Shown piece after piece: positions 23,917 to 37,300 of a DNA stretch of 64,000 nt. The stretch covers positions 27,801 to 91,800 of IMG/VR virus record IMGVR_UViG_3300021964_007369; one strand, written 5' to 3'. The translations under genes were made by a program, and so were the position numbers. Below the pieces are notes generated by a model. It was given only the letters and a program-made list of their open reading frames with translations. It had not been told where the DNA came from and made no database searches. The stretch comes from a virus. The number at the start of each line of letters is the position of its first letter. Positions within the stretch are counted from its first letter, which is position 1.

Positions 23917-25716
23917 TTAAACACTAGAAGTCAGGTCTTCTATATATGCCCAAGAACCACCCACTACTCTAAATAATTTCAATGATCTATCAACTGTTAA
24001 AGATACCTGACCTGTTACATCAATAAATGTAATATCTCCTAAAACAGATGCAGAACCATCATCGTCACCGTTTCCATCTAATGCCTGTACAGCTACCTGT
24101 GTTTTTTGCAAGGCTGATATTAAATTAGCCCCTGTAAATGTTGCAGTAGCACTTGTTGTATCTGTGCAGTGTATTTTAGCTTCTGTGCCGTTTTCTTTAG
24201 TGGCCGCAGGAGCAATATCGTTTATAACTAGTGCTACTTGTGCATTTGTTAATCCTGTAACATCTAGAGCAAAACTTAGTGTTTCTAAGTTTATTGCACT
24301 ATCGACATATGATTTAGTAGCAACATCTTGTGCATCTGTAGGATTAGCAACACCACCAATTTTCTGGTTGTTGGTTACTAAGATTGTACCTGCACTTTCA
24401 ATTTGTAATCCTGAAAGGTTTGACGTTATTTTGTTTCCGTCAATATTTACATTATCAATATCAACACTTTGTAAAGCACCTAGTGATGTAATACCTGGAG
24501 CACTTGTTCCTTGAATAAGTGTAATACCAGATGATTTTAATGCTGTACCTGCTAAGTTAATTCCTACATTACTAGTCCAAGAATTTGTTGCTAAGTCCCA
24601 TACAAACTCTTTGCCGCCTGCTTGTGATTGTAAAATTATTCCACCACCGTCAGCAGTAGCATCGTCAATTACAGTACTGTCATCAGTTATACCTAATTCG
24701 ATATTTTTATCTTTAACACGTAATACTTCAGTTTCAATACCAATTCTAGAACCTTCAATAATTAGATCGCCGGCAATTCTTGCAGAACCATTTACGTCTA
24801 ATGTATATTGTGGAGAATCTTGGAATAATCCAACCCTTTTTGTACTGGTGTCAATATATAAAGCATCAATAGGACCATCAGTAGTTCTTACTCTTACTCG
24901 CCAGTCATGATCAGTAAGCTGATTTTCTGTAACAAAACTTGTTCCTAATACATAAAGTTTATTATTTTGTGATGTACCAACTGTTAAACCTTGTGAGTTC
25001 TGAATAATCAATGCACCACTTGTTGTACCATTTGTATCTGCTGGAAGAAACTGTGCCGCAAGTCTTGAAGTACCTGTTGCATCAATCAATGCATCAGCTC
25101 TTGTTGCTGTGCCGTTCCATTTAAAGTCAGCATCAACAACATTAAATCCTTTTTGTATTGTACTAGACAATCCACCTAATGCTGTGACAGCACCAACTGA
25201 TGGAGTAAATGAAATTTTACTATAAATGCCTACAATAGTATTTCCAATATAAAACTGTACTACAGTTCTACTTGTACTTTGATTATCAAGTACAGTTGCA
25301 ATTTTAGTTCCTGATATTCCTTGGAAAGCACTATACTCTGGTCCTAAAAGATATGTCTGATTGCCATCATAGAAGTACATTTGTTTTGATTCATTATTAA
25401 TCCACAAATCGCCTTCAACCATGTTAGGTTCTGTCGCACTAACAATTGGTCCGCCGCCTGATGTGAATTCAGTGCCTGTGTAAACTTTTAATCTATTTGT
25501 ACTTGTGTCCCACCAAAGTTGTCCTGTAATAGGATTTGCTGGAGGCAATGTATTTGCAAAATTTTCTAATACGCTAACAAAGTTTTCGTTAATAAATTCA
25601 CCAAACCCTTTGTAATTACGTCCTATTAATGTAATGTCTGTAGAACTATTATCTATTTGCCCGTCTGCTAGATCTACAAGTAAAGCACCATTTGTTTTGT
25701 TTATTTGATAACTCAT
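23917..25716 (-). CDS. Tail fibre-like protein, paralogue of its neighbours
   Basis: 599 residues. Shares the N-terminal domain with the genes on both sides: INKTNGALLVDLADG, GRNYKGFGEF, NENFVSVLENFA, GQLWWDTS, EGDLWINN, LLGPEYS. Similarity to the gene at 25716-27737 goes on to about residue 330. The middle has SPQYTLDVNGSARIAGDLIIEGS and KDKNIELG, phrases typical of tail fibre shafts. The C-terminal part is beta-rich and ends in a small hydrophobic domain with no collar motif. Start shares one base with the upstream stop. Likely part of the fibre or fibre attachment complex; receptor binding by this one is unproven. Confidence 0.7.
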   Translation of the reverse strand: MSYQINKTNGALLVDLADGQIDNSSTDITLIGRNYKGFGEFINENFVSVLENFANTLPPANPITGQLWWDTSTNRLKVYTGTEFTSGGGPIVSATEPNMVEGDLWINNESKQMYFYDGNQTYLLGPEYSAFQGISGTKIATVLDNQSTSRTVVQFYIGNTIVGIYSKISFTPSVGAVTALGGLSSTIQKGFNVVDADFKWNGTATRADALIDATGTSRLAAQFLPADTNGTTSGALIIQNSQGLTVGTSQNNKLYVLGTSFVTENQLTDHDWRVRVRTTDGPIDALYIDTSTKRVGLFQDSPQYTLDVNGSARIAGDLIIEGSRIGIETEVLRVKDKNIELGITDDSTVIDDATADGGGIILQSQAGGKEFVWDLATNSWTSNVGINLAGTALKSSGITLIQGTSAPGITSLGALQSVDIDNVNIDGNKITSNLSGLQIESAGTILVTNNQKIGGVANPTDAQDVATKSYVDSAINLETLSFALDVTGLTNAQVALVINDIAPAATKENGTEAKIHCTDTTSATATFTGANLISALQKTQVAVQALDGNGDDDGSASVLGDITFIDVTGQVSLTVDRSLKLFRVVGGSWAYIEDLTSSV

Positions 25717-27737
25717 TAGCCACCTACCCCTGTATATATAATGTAATTCATTGTGGTAAACGGTTGCATAACATCTAATGGTTCACCAACTGCATCGTTA
25801 GTTAATATTCCGCCTGATGTTGGATATGCTTGTCCAGCCTGCGAACCAGTTGGAGCATCATATTGAATACCTTCTGGGTCAGTTGGAACACCTTGAATAT
25901 CTCTAATAACATAGTACTGGTCACCACTTGGACCACGTAAATCATGTTCGTGTTCAGGTAAGTTCTCAACTTGAATATTTTTATTCTCATTACCGCCCGA
26001 GTTACCAATAACGTCTGCGTTAACATTTGTAACTCTTCCTGAACTTGTGCCACCCATATTATCAGCACCTAGTGGCTGACGTCCTCTTAAATCTGGTACA
26101 GCAAAGAATCCCGAAGTAACTAGTGATTGGTCTTTATATTTGTAACCTATTGTTTGAAATAGTGTTAAGAAATCTGAAATTTTAACTTCTGTTCCGTCAC
26201 ACAACAACCAACCAGATGGTGAAGTATCGCCTGCAAATGGACTTACAACACCTACAGGTGAAACACCTGTAACACTGTTTAATAAGTTACGCTGTGTTAT
26301 TTTGTATACACCCGGTGTACCACTTGTTCTGTTTATAATAAATTCGTCATCAATGTTTGATGTTGATACATCAGTTTTGTTAGCAATAAATGCATTACTA
26401 ATAGTACTTGTAAAAATTTTGTTTGTGCCACCTTGTTGTCCATCAAATGTAATTTGATTAGAACTTACATCGCCTTGCACTTCAAATGTTGTTGCTGTTG
26501 CTAATTTATTTGTACTTCCTGAACGTCCTGATACTGTACCTGTTACGTTACCTGTTAAGTTTCCAGTAAATGTTGTAGCATAAACATTTGCATACTTAAG
26601 AGATGCACTACCTAAAGTACTTGTATTATTAGCTTGTGGTAAAATATTAGCACTGTTAATATCTCCTGTAACATTTAAATCAGTACCAACATATAATTTC
26701 TTAGCAACTCCTAGGCCGCCTTTTACAGTTAGTGAACCTGTTCCAGTACTACTTGAATCTGCTGTACTATTTACAATTACTGCACCACTTGACTGAATAT
26801 TACCTGTAACATCTAGTGCTTCAATTGGACTCGGATTATTAATACCTACTTTTTCAGTTGAATCAACTCTAATAACATTTTTACTTACACCCAAGTTATT
26901 AATTCTTATATCAATACTTGAACCTGAGGTTAAGTTACTTATAATACCACTTGTGCCTTCAACGGCAAATGTTACAAGTCCATCCTGTCCAACTTGTAAT
27001 CCTTCATTGTTTCTAATAACAATCGGACTTGTTGTTGTACTTGTAATATCACTTCTTAAAAAGTTTGATGCTTGTACAGGCTCTCCGCCAATAACTAATG
27101 CTTCTGCTTTTTCACTTATACCGTAGTACTTCGGACTTGCATTTAATAAAGTTCTTGTTGATAAGTTAACACCTGCATTAATTGCTGTAAAGCCTGCAAT
27201 AGTTGATTTCGGTGTAAATCCTTTTGTACTATAAATTGCTAGTACTTCACCTTGTACTTCAAATGTTAATACTGTGTAATTAATGTCGTCTGTACCTACA
27301 AGCACAGTTGGCTTTGTACCAGTTAAAAGTCCGTCACTAAATTCTGGACCAACAAGTATCCAGCCAGTACCTGTAAATAGGTATAGCTGATTGTTATCTG
27401 TATCACTCCATAAGTCACCTGCTATAGCAGATGATACATCTGGTTCAATGTCACCTTTTTTAATTCCGCCTGCGTTTACCCATGATGTTCCATCATATAT
27501 TTTTAATGTTGAAACTCCTACACTTGTATCATACCACAGTTGTCCTGCAACTGGATTTAATGGTGCAGTTGGATTACTAAAATTTTCTAACAGTTGAATA
27601 AAGTTTTGTCCAATAACCGTACCGTAGTTGGCAGTGTTTCTTCCTGGAATACTTAAACTAGTTGTAGTGTCAGTGGTTCCGTCTTCCACTGTAATTGGTG
27701 TTTTATTCGGATCAGTAAAATTTATTGAATATGCCAT
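25716..27737 (-). CDS. Tail fibre protein with tail-collar domain
   Basis: 673 residues. N-terminal shared domain (GRNTANYGTV, NFIQLLENFS, GQLWYDTS, GDLWSDTDNNQLYLF, LVGPEFS). The shaft has GINNPSPIEALDVTGNIQ and KGGLGVAKKLYVG, as in phage fibres built from repeated beta structure. The C-terminal ~170 residues start PVGVVSPFAG and include SGWLLCDGTEV, FQTIGYKYKD, FAVPDLRGRQPLGADN: a phage tail collar domain (PF07484), which usually sits at a distal fibre joint. Start shares one base with the upstream stop (TAATG). Domain order fits a short or side tail fibre. Of the three paralogues only this one carries the collar domain. Confidence 0.85.
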   Translation of the reverse strand: MAYSINFTDPNKTPITVEDGTTDTTTSLSIPGRNTANYGTVIGQNFIQLLENFSNPTAPLNPVAGQLWYDTSVGVSTLKIYDGTSWVNAGGIKKGDIEPDVSSAIAGDLWSDTDNNQLYLFTGTGWILVGPEFSDGLLTGTKPTVLVGTDDINYTVLTFEVQGEVLAIYSTKGFTPKSTIAGFTAINAGVNLSTRTLLNASPKYYGISEKAEALVIGGEPVQASNFLRSDITSTTTSPIVIRNNEGLQVGQDGLVTFAVEGTSGIISNLTSGSSIDIRINNLGVSKNVIRVDSTEKVGINNPSPIEALDVTGNIQSSGAVIVNSTADSSSTGTGSLTVKGGLGVAKKLYVGTDLNVTGDINSANILPQANNTSTLGSASLKYANVYATTFTGNLTGNVTGTVSGRSGSTNKLATATTFEVQGDVSSNQITFDGQQGGTNKIFTSTISNAFIANKTDVSTSNIDDEFIINRTSGTPGVYKITQRNLLNSVTGVSPVGVVSPFAGDTSPSGWLLCDGTEVKISDFLTLFQTIGYKYKDQSLVTSGFFAVPDLRGRQPLGADNMGGTSSGRVTNVNADVIGNSGGNENKNIQVENLPEHEHDLRGPSGDQYYVIRDIQGVPTDPEGIQYDAPTGSQAGQAYPTSGGILTNDAVGEPLDVMQPFTTMNYIIYTGVGG

Positions 27738-28348
27738 TAGCTAGTTAACCCCGATAAACTTTGTACCCTTACTGTGTAATCAATTTGAATTAATCTATTC
27801 AAACTTTTTTGTACAGGATGGAAAATAACATGTGTTAACAATCTGCCAGTGCCAGTTGGGTCATATCCAACTAGACCTAATTCGTCAAATACGTATAAAT
27901 TTTCTGTACTTGATGCATTATCAATTGCATCTTGCCCACTTGGCTCACCATAGTCTAATAAGCAAGTAACTAGAATATCTGTATAGTTAGTGCCACTTAC
28001 ATGTCTTGTTTCAATTTTGTTACGTGTAGGATCAAGGTTATTAACACTTCTATCGTCAACTACTTTTGTATAAGTTTGATTATACAAACTTGCATTTGTT
28101 CCTGTTGAGTTAGGTGTTAAGTATGTAATAATACCTGTTGGGTCTATACTTGTGCCGCCATTTCCAAATGCCATTTGATATATAAATCCTTCACCTGCAT
28201 TACTTAAACTTTCTGCTAGTGAAATACTCATATTCTCATAATGAATAGCATTTCTTTTGTCAATAAGAACTTCTCCGCTTTTAGGGTCGGATATTTTAAT
28301 GTGTCCTTGTATTAACGTTCCTTGTGTGTCTTTAAATTTATCTGTCAT
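27737..28348 (-). CDS. Probable baseplate or tail structural protein
   Basis: 203 residues. Not matched to a named T4 gene. MAFGNGGTSID and TRHVSGTNYTDILVTCLLDYGEPSGQ are phrases found in structural proteins of T4-like marine phages placed between the large wedge protein and the fibres. Mostly beta with a short N-terminal helix; no enzyme motif. Start ATG 28348 with AGGATC upstream and a TAAATA-type motif about 20-26 bases upstream; the stop shares a base with the next gene. Likely an adaptor between baseplate wedge and fibres, by position only. Confidence 0.6.
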   Translation of the reverse strand: MTDKFKDTQGTLIQGHIKISDPKSGEVLIDKRNAIHYENMSISLAESLSNAGEGFIYQMAFGNGGTSIDPTGIITYLTPNSTGTNASLYNQTYTKVVDDRSVNNLDPTRNKIETRHVSGTNYTDILVTCLLDYGEPSGQDAIDNASSTENLYVFDELGLVGYDPTGTGRLLTHVIFHPVQKSLNRLIQIDYTVRVQSLSGLTS

Positions 28349-28366
28349 TTCATGATCCTATATACG

Positions 28367-28374
28367 TATTTATT
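28367..28374 (-). promoter_or_regulatory. T4-type late promoter motif
   Basis: AATAAATA on the minus strand, inside the end of the giant gene and about 20 bases before the ATG at 28348. Gives the fibre genes their own late start besides read-through from the giant gene. Confidence 0.5.
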
Positions 28375-31300
28375 CGGGCAACGCGGCTTGCTCTGCCTTC
28401 AAGAAGCGTGTTATCAAATTATTTGTAGTTTCTAATGAACTTCCGTTCGGTGTCCATAGTCTACCAATTTTCCTTGTTATTATTACTTTTTCTCCCATTT
28501 CAGGTGCTACAGCTAGTGTTACAACACTTGTAGTACCGTCTACAGTAAATTCCGCCGGAATTGTTTCATCCGCTTCCGGTGAATCTTGATCAAGCAAAAC
28601 ATTAAACTTACTTATTGAATTTTTACGTAAACGCTTTCCGCCTACAAAAACATCAAATTCGTTGTTAGTAGCAGGAGTAAATCCTAAATCATATGCTGTA
28701 GTACTACCGTCTCCGTCAAATGTAAGTGTTACTGTTTCGTCTTTGTACGGTACAGTTTGCTGGAAGCCTTGATTTAATACTTCACTTCCTGCTGTATGAG
28801 TAGTTGCTACTCCTGTACCTAATGTTCCTCGAGTAAGTTGTGATAACTTGTTTTCAGTCATTTTAAAGAATTCAATTCTTTCACTTCCTATCATAATTAC
28901 TCCAGGTAAATTATCTTTTGGATTAGGCTGGGCAATTCCTGAAACATCATCTAATACTATTTCCTTATCAAATACATTTAAGTCATTTAATAGTCTATAT
29001 TCCTTTGCATCACCTAAGCGTTTGTAAACAGTTCTATTAGTTAAATCTTTAAATTGTCTAAAGCCAAATTTATTTCCAAGCACGCCTTCAGTACTAAACT
29101 GTATAATTTCTATAGTATCGTTATCTGCAGGATTATTTTTTAACTTAATTGCTTTTTTATTGCTTGTAAGTTTATAATCTATACTAGGTGTTAAAAGGAC
29201 TTTATTTAATGTTACCCACACATAGTTTACATCTACAGGAATATTAGGTAACGGTACTACACCATTACGTAATCTATGATATTCTTCATGTTCATCTGTT
29301 CCAACAGTTAATGCAACTCTGTTTACAACATCAAAGTTTTGTTTTTCAATATTTTGTACATCGTGATTACTAAAATGATAAACTTCAATCGTTTGGTTTA
29401 TTGTTGGTATACTATCAAATGTAATTGTAGTAAATCCTGTACTATCATCATCTACAGTTGTTAACGAGTATTCACTATCAACTGTTACATAAATCTCTAA
29501 TAAGTCTCCAGGTACACCAACGCCTTCAAATAATTCAATACTACTATTGAACGGACGTATGATATAGTCCTGAGCACTTATAAGTTCTCTGGTACCATTC
29601 AGATAAACTTTAATATCGTTACTACTTAATTTGCCCGGCTCTTGTTGCCATTCTCTCATTTGATATTCTCTACCAGTAACAACATTAAATGTTTCTTTGT
29701 AACCACTTGATAAAATTGTATTTCCTACTTTTACAATCATATTTTGTATTGCAGGCTGTGCTGTGAAAGGAGTTAGGCTAAGTGTAAACGTTCCTGTTGA
29801 TCCGTCTCCAACAAAATTGTCAATTTTAATCTCACTAAATGTTTGTGCTTCGCCTTCGTAGATTGCATAATTGATAATGCTTCCATCTTTTGGTGCTTCA
29901 CCAAATGTTAACACGTAACGTCCGTCAACTATGTCAATAATACTTTCAGGTACTTTGCCGTCTATCGTTACATAATAATTTACTTCGTCTTGTTTATTAA
30001 CTCTAGTTACAAAAGAAGTTGTTGATCCATCTCCTATAAACACATCCATGTCTAATATTTTTTCACCATTACCTGATAAGCTAACAAGATTTACTAACGA
30101 ACCAGTAGACGGTGCTGTTGTAAATGTTATTTGTTTATTAGCATAGTCAACTGTGTATTGTGTTTTTGCATATAAAGTACTATTAACTTTGATAAACAAA
30201 CTATCTTCATTTTGTGGTAACACACCAAATTTAAATACTGTAGTATTGCCGTCACCTCTGTATGAGTTGCTACTAATAACACTTCCGCCTTTTCCTGATC
30301 TATGGAATACTTTAATGTCAACTGTATCTAATATTTGTCCTGGAACTAATTCTTCCGGACCCTTTGATGTTGTAGGTGTAACAAATCCATCACCATCGAT
30401 AATAATATCTTCTGGTCTAACTCCTGAAGCTGTAGTATAATTTAAATTTCCACCTTGAATAAGTGTATCATAACTTGCAGGGTCTGCAACAAAAGAACCA
30501 TCTGATGTTTGCTTTCTAATTATGAAAATATCTTCATCTTGTACAGTTACAACTTCTTCATCAAATTGTACTATATTTTCTAAGTTCTGATCATCTTGGA
30601 ATGTAAATCCTGTTTGACCGGATCCTGTAATACTAGAAATAATTGCAGAAGTATTTGTTTGTGCATCTGTTCCGAAGTTTGGATCATCTATTCTAATACC
30701 GTTTCTATAAACATTATAAACAGTACCCGAAGCCAAAGGCTTGGCTAATGTATAAACTTTAGTACTATCATCTGTAATTCTAAATACTTCGTCTTCGTAT
30801 GTTGTATCAAATGTATCGTAAGAGCTTGTGAACCATTTATCTGCGTCCCAGCCTGCGCCGCCGCCAAAGTTAATACTGTTAACTTCAACTCCGCCATAAT
30901 CAATTCCCTCTAGTAATTGAGAAAGATCATTTGCTAACATACCTGTTGTTGGATTATAAAATAATGATATCCTGTCTTGTGCTTGCAACATTGTAATATC
31001 TTTGTTATATTTTATAACAATATTACTGTTTGTTGTTGGAGCAGTATTAAACGATACTCTACCTGTTTGTCTAGTATAACCTTTTTTAGTATCTTTGATA
31101 TTAGATATAGTATACTGACTTCTTAGTGCTTCGATACCATTTACTGTTATAGTAACTGAATTTGTATCTAAGCTCATAGGATATTTTAAATCAAATAACT
31201 GTTGGTTTGCTAAACTTACGAAACTTTCGGTAGTATCAAGTGTTTGTAAGAGCATAGTGCCGGTTGTTCTATCAAATTTACAAATAATATGTGCATTTCG

Positions 31301-34300
31301 AATTTTTCCGTTACCTAGTTCTGCACTTACTGAAGCTTCAACGCCACCGTCTTCAATACTTCCGTTTAGTGTAACTGCTGGTGCTGTAATATATCCAGAC
31401 CCTGAATTAGTTACCTTAATACTAGATATTTTTCCGTTAGATCCTAAGTATGCCTGTGCTGTTGCTCCACTACCGCCGCCACCAGTAATTACTACTGCTG
31501 GAGCACTACTATAAAGTTTTCCGGCGTTTCCTATTACAATTTTAGTTATTTCGTATCCAACATTGTCAATAAAATATTTACTAGGATAGATATCTGTCTC
31601 TGCATCGCCTGTTAATACTCTATCACCATCAACAATAATTCCTTGTGGACGTATTTCTCCTGCACGTTCGTTATATACCGGTGGAGCATCAAAATCGGTT
31701 ACACTAGATTGTGAATTTTCAATCTGTGTGTAAGAACTTACATATTCACGTATCTTAGATTTGTATGGCTTTGCTTCTTTGATAAACTCTTCATAACTTG
31801 GTAAACTATCATTTTTAAATGTAATTTTTTGTTCTAAGTTTCCAACATTATGTTTTGCTTTTACAAAACTTGTTTTAAATGCCCAATCAATGTATGGCTG
31901 TTCTGCAAATGCATAACGTAAACTACTAAAGAATAATTTATTATATTCTATTTCAAGATCTGTTATAAAGATTTTTTCTTTAATTGCAGTTAATATTATT
32001 CTTAATTCTTCAACTGGTTGTAAATCAAAAAATCCACTATCGTAACTAATACCGTCAAACCCAGTATTTGATATTTTACTATCATAAATTAAACTGTTAA
32101 ATTTAATTGTACCATTTTGTCTACCAACTGTTTGATAATTTACTGTATAGTCAACACCCGGCAAGTCGTTAATTTTCTTTAGCAATAACCAGCCGCCTGT
32201 TCCTACACTATTAATTTTTACAACACTACCTAACGAGTCTTGTATTGACTCTAATTCGTATGCACCGTTAACAACAAAATTAATTGCAGTGTTTGCATTA
32301 TAGCCTGTGGCATACCAATCAATGTAACTCCAATATCTTGATACATTGTATGCTTGACTTGATGCTCTCTGGAATGTTGTACCTGTTAATGCATAAGTTG
32401 CCCATCTACCACCAATTGTTTCGTCTGCATTTATAAGAATTGTAAATGGCCTAACTATTGCAGAAACAGAATCGCTATAATTTTTACCTTCGTTAATAAT
32501 ATTTGCACTATTAACTTTACCATCAGAATCAATAGTTAATGATATTTCTCCTGCTTCGCCTTGAGAATCAATAATCTCAACTGTAGGAGGAGTAATATAG
32601 CCGGCACCTTGATCAGTAACTTGTATTTCTGCAATTTTGCCATTAACAAGAATTAAGTTTAATTTTGCTTGTTTAACAGTTGCAGTATTAACTAATCTCA
32701 ATTCTGCATATGTATCAATCGAACGATCAAATTCATTACTTGCAATACTCGGTGTAGGCGATCTTCTATTTAAATCACTTAGATCATATTCATCAACGAT
32801 TAACTTTTCTTTTAGTACAATATTAATACGTTCAAATAATTGTTTTACTGCTTCGTTACGGTTTATAAACATACTTTGACGTGGAATGTTTTGTATTCCG
32901 TACTTTTGCTTTGCACTTAGTACAGGATCTGGAACTACTCTTGCCTGAGCATCATATCCAATTAAACTGTCAAACCATTTACGTTCAATATCTACATTAG
33001 GCTTACTATTAGCAAGTCCTTCAGTTAATATTTGATACTCGTTATGTATATTAATATCTTGATTGTCCAACGTCCAATATCTTACATTTAGTGCAATGTC
33101 ATTATCTTCTATTAAACTTTCGCAGTTGTGTAAAGCAAATTTATTGTTACCAAGGAATGTTAAGAATTTGTATCCTTGATTATCAGGGTTGTCAATAAAT
33201 TGTGTAACTTCAAACGCACTTATCTTTCTGCCTGGTATATTTGGAACAATTCTTTTATTCTTAACCCAAAAGTAATAATAAGTTGTAAATGTACCTGTTG
33301 ATTCGTCATACTCTCTTATTAAGCTGTATGCATTGTTACCATATAACGATACACCACTAATACCTTGAGCAAGGCCTGATTCACTATCTGCTAACTGATC
33401 CCATTGTTCTGGATTAAGTGTCGATTGTACCCATTCGTAAACATTAACAGTTGTTCCGGGGAACTTTGAACTAAAATTGTTTATACTTGTTATAATATCA
33501 CCTTGATAAGGATTAATCCAACGTGTTGAATCAATATCCCACCATAGTTTTCCAACAAACTTTTTATTTGTGTAGTTTAGTGTATCTTGTGTTGCTACAT
33601 TATCAGTTACATTACTATATGTTGCAGGATCATAACTTGTTTTAAATGCAAGTTCTTGTTCTGCAGGACCTGCAATTTTTCCTTGTATAGGATCAATATA
33701 GTCTAAGTAAGTAACTAGTTTCTGAGTTTTTGTGTTATACAAAAACGCTCCATTAAATTTTTCTAAGTTTGCTTGATCAATTGGCGAACGTAACGTTCTC
33801 CATGATTTTGACCCTCTTATCTTCTTATAATCTATAATGAGACCTTTTGCAGTTGTACTATCATCTGGATTATCGTATTCAGGTAAACTTACATATACAT
33901 GATTGGAACTTACTTTAACATTATCACCGTAGTATAATACATCTCTGTTTAAACTAAAGTCTTGTGCATATACTAACGTATTATTAATCAGCTCAAATAT
34001 ACTAACTGTTCCACTATCACTGTCAGTGGTTACAAATGTTGTTAATTTATTATCAAATACAGTTGTGCCACTATCAAATCTTGTTTTATTTTCAATGTCT
34101 CCGCCTCTTGACGTAACTGATAGCGTTCCAGCATCGTAACTTAAAGCAGTACCAAACTGTGTGTTAATTTCTTTATCAATACTTCTAATAGTTTGAGTTA
34201 AATCAAATGTTCCGTTTACTTGATTATAAACATAAACAGTTCCGGAGTCAATTGCTTCTACGCTATTTTGTGGAGCACCTATAAATATTTTTGTTCCGTC

Positions 34301-37300
34301 ATCGGAAATACTTAGGCTTGCTCCAAATCCTTCATACTCGCTAATAGGAGAGTCTATAATTTGACTATATTGATATCTTCCGTTTGTCTTTCTATAGACA
34401 GCAACTTTTATTAGTGGCTTAGTACTGTCTTGATGATTAGTATAAGAAGCTGTTGTTACAAGTACTTCACCGTTTGCACTTACATCAAATTGTTCTCCAA
34501 AATTAGTAAGTAAATCTTGTTCAATTGCACTATCATCGCCTAATGTAATTCCACTTAGGTTCGGAATAAAGCCTTGTATTGCTGTGCTTTCAGAAATTTC
34601 AGTCCAAAAGTTGCTATTAAACGCTTGACTTGTAAGATTAGTTTTTGCTGTGTACAATTTATTATTATAGAATACAATTTCATCTTCAAAATAATCTGTT
34701 GTATTATCAAATACACCTCTATACTTAGGATCTTTACCTAATTGGAAAGTTGTATCGGTGCTTGTTTTATTAAAGAAATACAATCTTCCTTCATTATCTT
34801 CAGTATTATTTCCTGATGCATGAGCAATAATTGTATAGGTTGTGCCATCTTTAACAATTTTAATCTTATTACCTAGACGTAGATTATTTTGTGCTGTAGG
34901 CACTGTGAAATATCCATCTAAATTATAATCTTTTCCTGAACTTTTCTTGTATACTCCAATAACACCTTCATTTGTAAACCCACTTGCACTTGCTGTAGAT
35001 GATACTGGAATTTTATTTGTTTGTTGCCAGTCAAAGTTAAACTGATTCGGAGCGTCTACTGTTCTAGTAATACCTGTCTTTGATGTGTCTTCATATATCC
35101 AATATTCTAATCCAGTTAAACTAGTACTTGGACTAATAGGGATATCCTCTCCTTGATCAACTACAATTAATTTTCCAGCTGTTGCTGTATCAAGTTTAGT
35201 ATTAACAATATTACCAACAAGTCTTTCTGTACTATCATTTAAGAAAAACGATAGTGTAGATAAATCATTGTTTGCTTGTCCTAAACTCCAACCTGTAGTT
35301 GTATTTTTAACAAATAATCTTACTCTATCAAATAATCTAATAACTTTGGTTACTTCTGCACTTGCATTTGTTGCTTGGTCAAGAACTGTATCACCTACAA
35401 CAGGTATAAAAGGATTACCTTGTAAGTCAAAGTTTGTAAACAATACTTCAATTTCGCCATCCCATATATCATTTACAACATGTGTTGAACTGTTTAGATA
35501 ACTAAACGACAATCCTATAGCCGACGGGTTTTGTACAGCATTATTAACTCTTAGTGTATTAAGATTAAATCTAAATAGATCACCAATATCTAAAGTAGAG
35601 TTTACTGGTGCTCTAAATATCCATTCACTTGATAATGTTACAACTTCAGTTTGTCCTTCGACAAAACTTAAAGTTTCAATATAACTAATTGGAGTAACTT
35701 GTGCGGCAGGTACTGTTTTTAAATTATCATAGATATTTTGATATAAGTTTACAGTATCTACTTCATCAAGTTTAATAATATCTTTAATTATTAAATTTGG
35801 ATTAGTTTCAGCAACTACATCACTACTAAAAGTAGAACCAACATTTATTAACCACCAGCCATTGTAAGCTGTATAATCAGTTGGGAACACTTTTGTATAT
35901 TCACCTAAGTATGCAACTCCTGAATATATATCATCAGTAGTTTCAAAATCACCATTTACATCTTTTAAATAAATTATTGTTTTATTATCCGGATTATTAA
36001 ACCTATAATAAACTTCTGCTTTACCAGCGGTAGTTTGTACAGTATCACCTACACCCGGAACAGCTTGTGTGTTATCAATAAGAATAATTAAATCAATTTT
36101 TTCAACAATACTATGTTCACCGTTTATAAATTCTTTCGAAAGTACTGGACTATTGTCAAACGGTAATACTCCGCTTGCACTTAAAGTTGTATACTGATTC
36201 CATTTTAATTGTAATTTATCGCCTATCTTTGTAGCTTCGTACTGTGTAGCAGGTGCTTTAATTAAAATATGATCAGTTGCTTCAGATGGAAAGCTATAAT
36301 TTCCTCTAATTATATAAGGTATGTCTGGATAGTTTCCGTTTGCATCTACTAAAGGACTTATATTCAATGCACTACTATTAAATGTAGTAAATGTTGTTGT
36401 TTCTGCAGGGAGTATCTGTCGTCTTGCTCTCCAAAGTTGTTCTTTATACGAAACAATATCACCCTGGGCATAAGTTCTACCAAATTCAAACGTATCTTGA
36501 TATTGAGTCTTTACATTACTTGCATCAGGTGCTCCTATTGCAAAATATTCAGCATCTTTACTTATTGCAATACCCTTGCCAAAATTTGCATCAGCATCAA
36601 ATAGTGTAGAAGCTTCAGGTATATTTTGATTCTTTTTAAAGTCCTCTGATTCAGAAGCTCTTAAGAACACATCTACATCACCAATTCCTGAACTATTTTT
36701 GCCAGAAGCTATAAGTGTAGTGTTGTTAAGATCGACTGAAAAAGCACTTCCTAAAGTAGTACCTGTTTCGTCTGCTTCTATAAGTTTATCTTCTGAGTAA
36801 ATTATGTTATTCTGTAATACTTGCCACTTGCCAGTATCATCGTCATCAACCCATACTGTTTCGTCATTAAATAGTTTTGTTCGTGCAACAAATTCATTTA
36901 AATTTGAAAGTTTACTAATTCTTGCACTTTCAAATTTTGTTAAAAATCCATCAATGTTTTCTTCGTCAGTTACAGTACCTTGAATGGTAAGTTTGTTAAT
37001 ACTAACTTCTGTAACTTTATAGAATCCATCATTAGACGTATTAACTAATCCTACTATATCTCCAACTGTTATACTAGGAATAGTATCTAATGTTAAAGTA
37101 GCAGTATCACCGTTATTAACAATGTCTGTAATTCTATTTTCAGTACCGATGTGCTTATAAACATTCCAACTTTGTTTTTCGATTGCTACCCATACATATT
37201 CACCTGTAGCTACAAGTGTAATATCAAGGTCTGCAATGTTATCATAATTTAAAACTTTAAATTTAACATCGTCAGTATTAACATATCCAGCGTCTTTATA

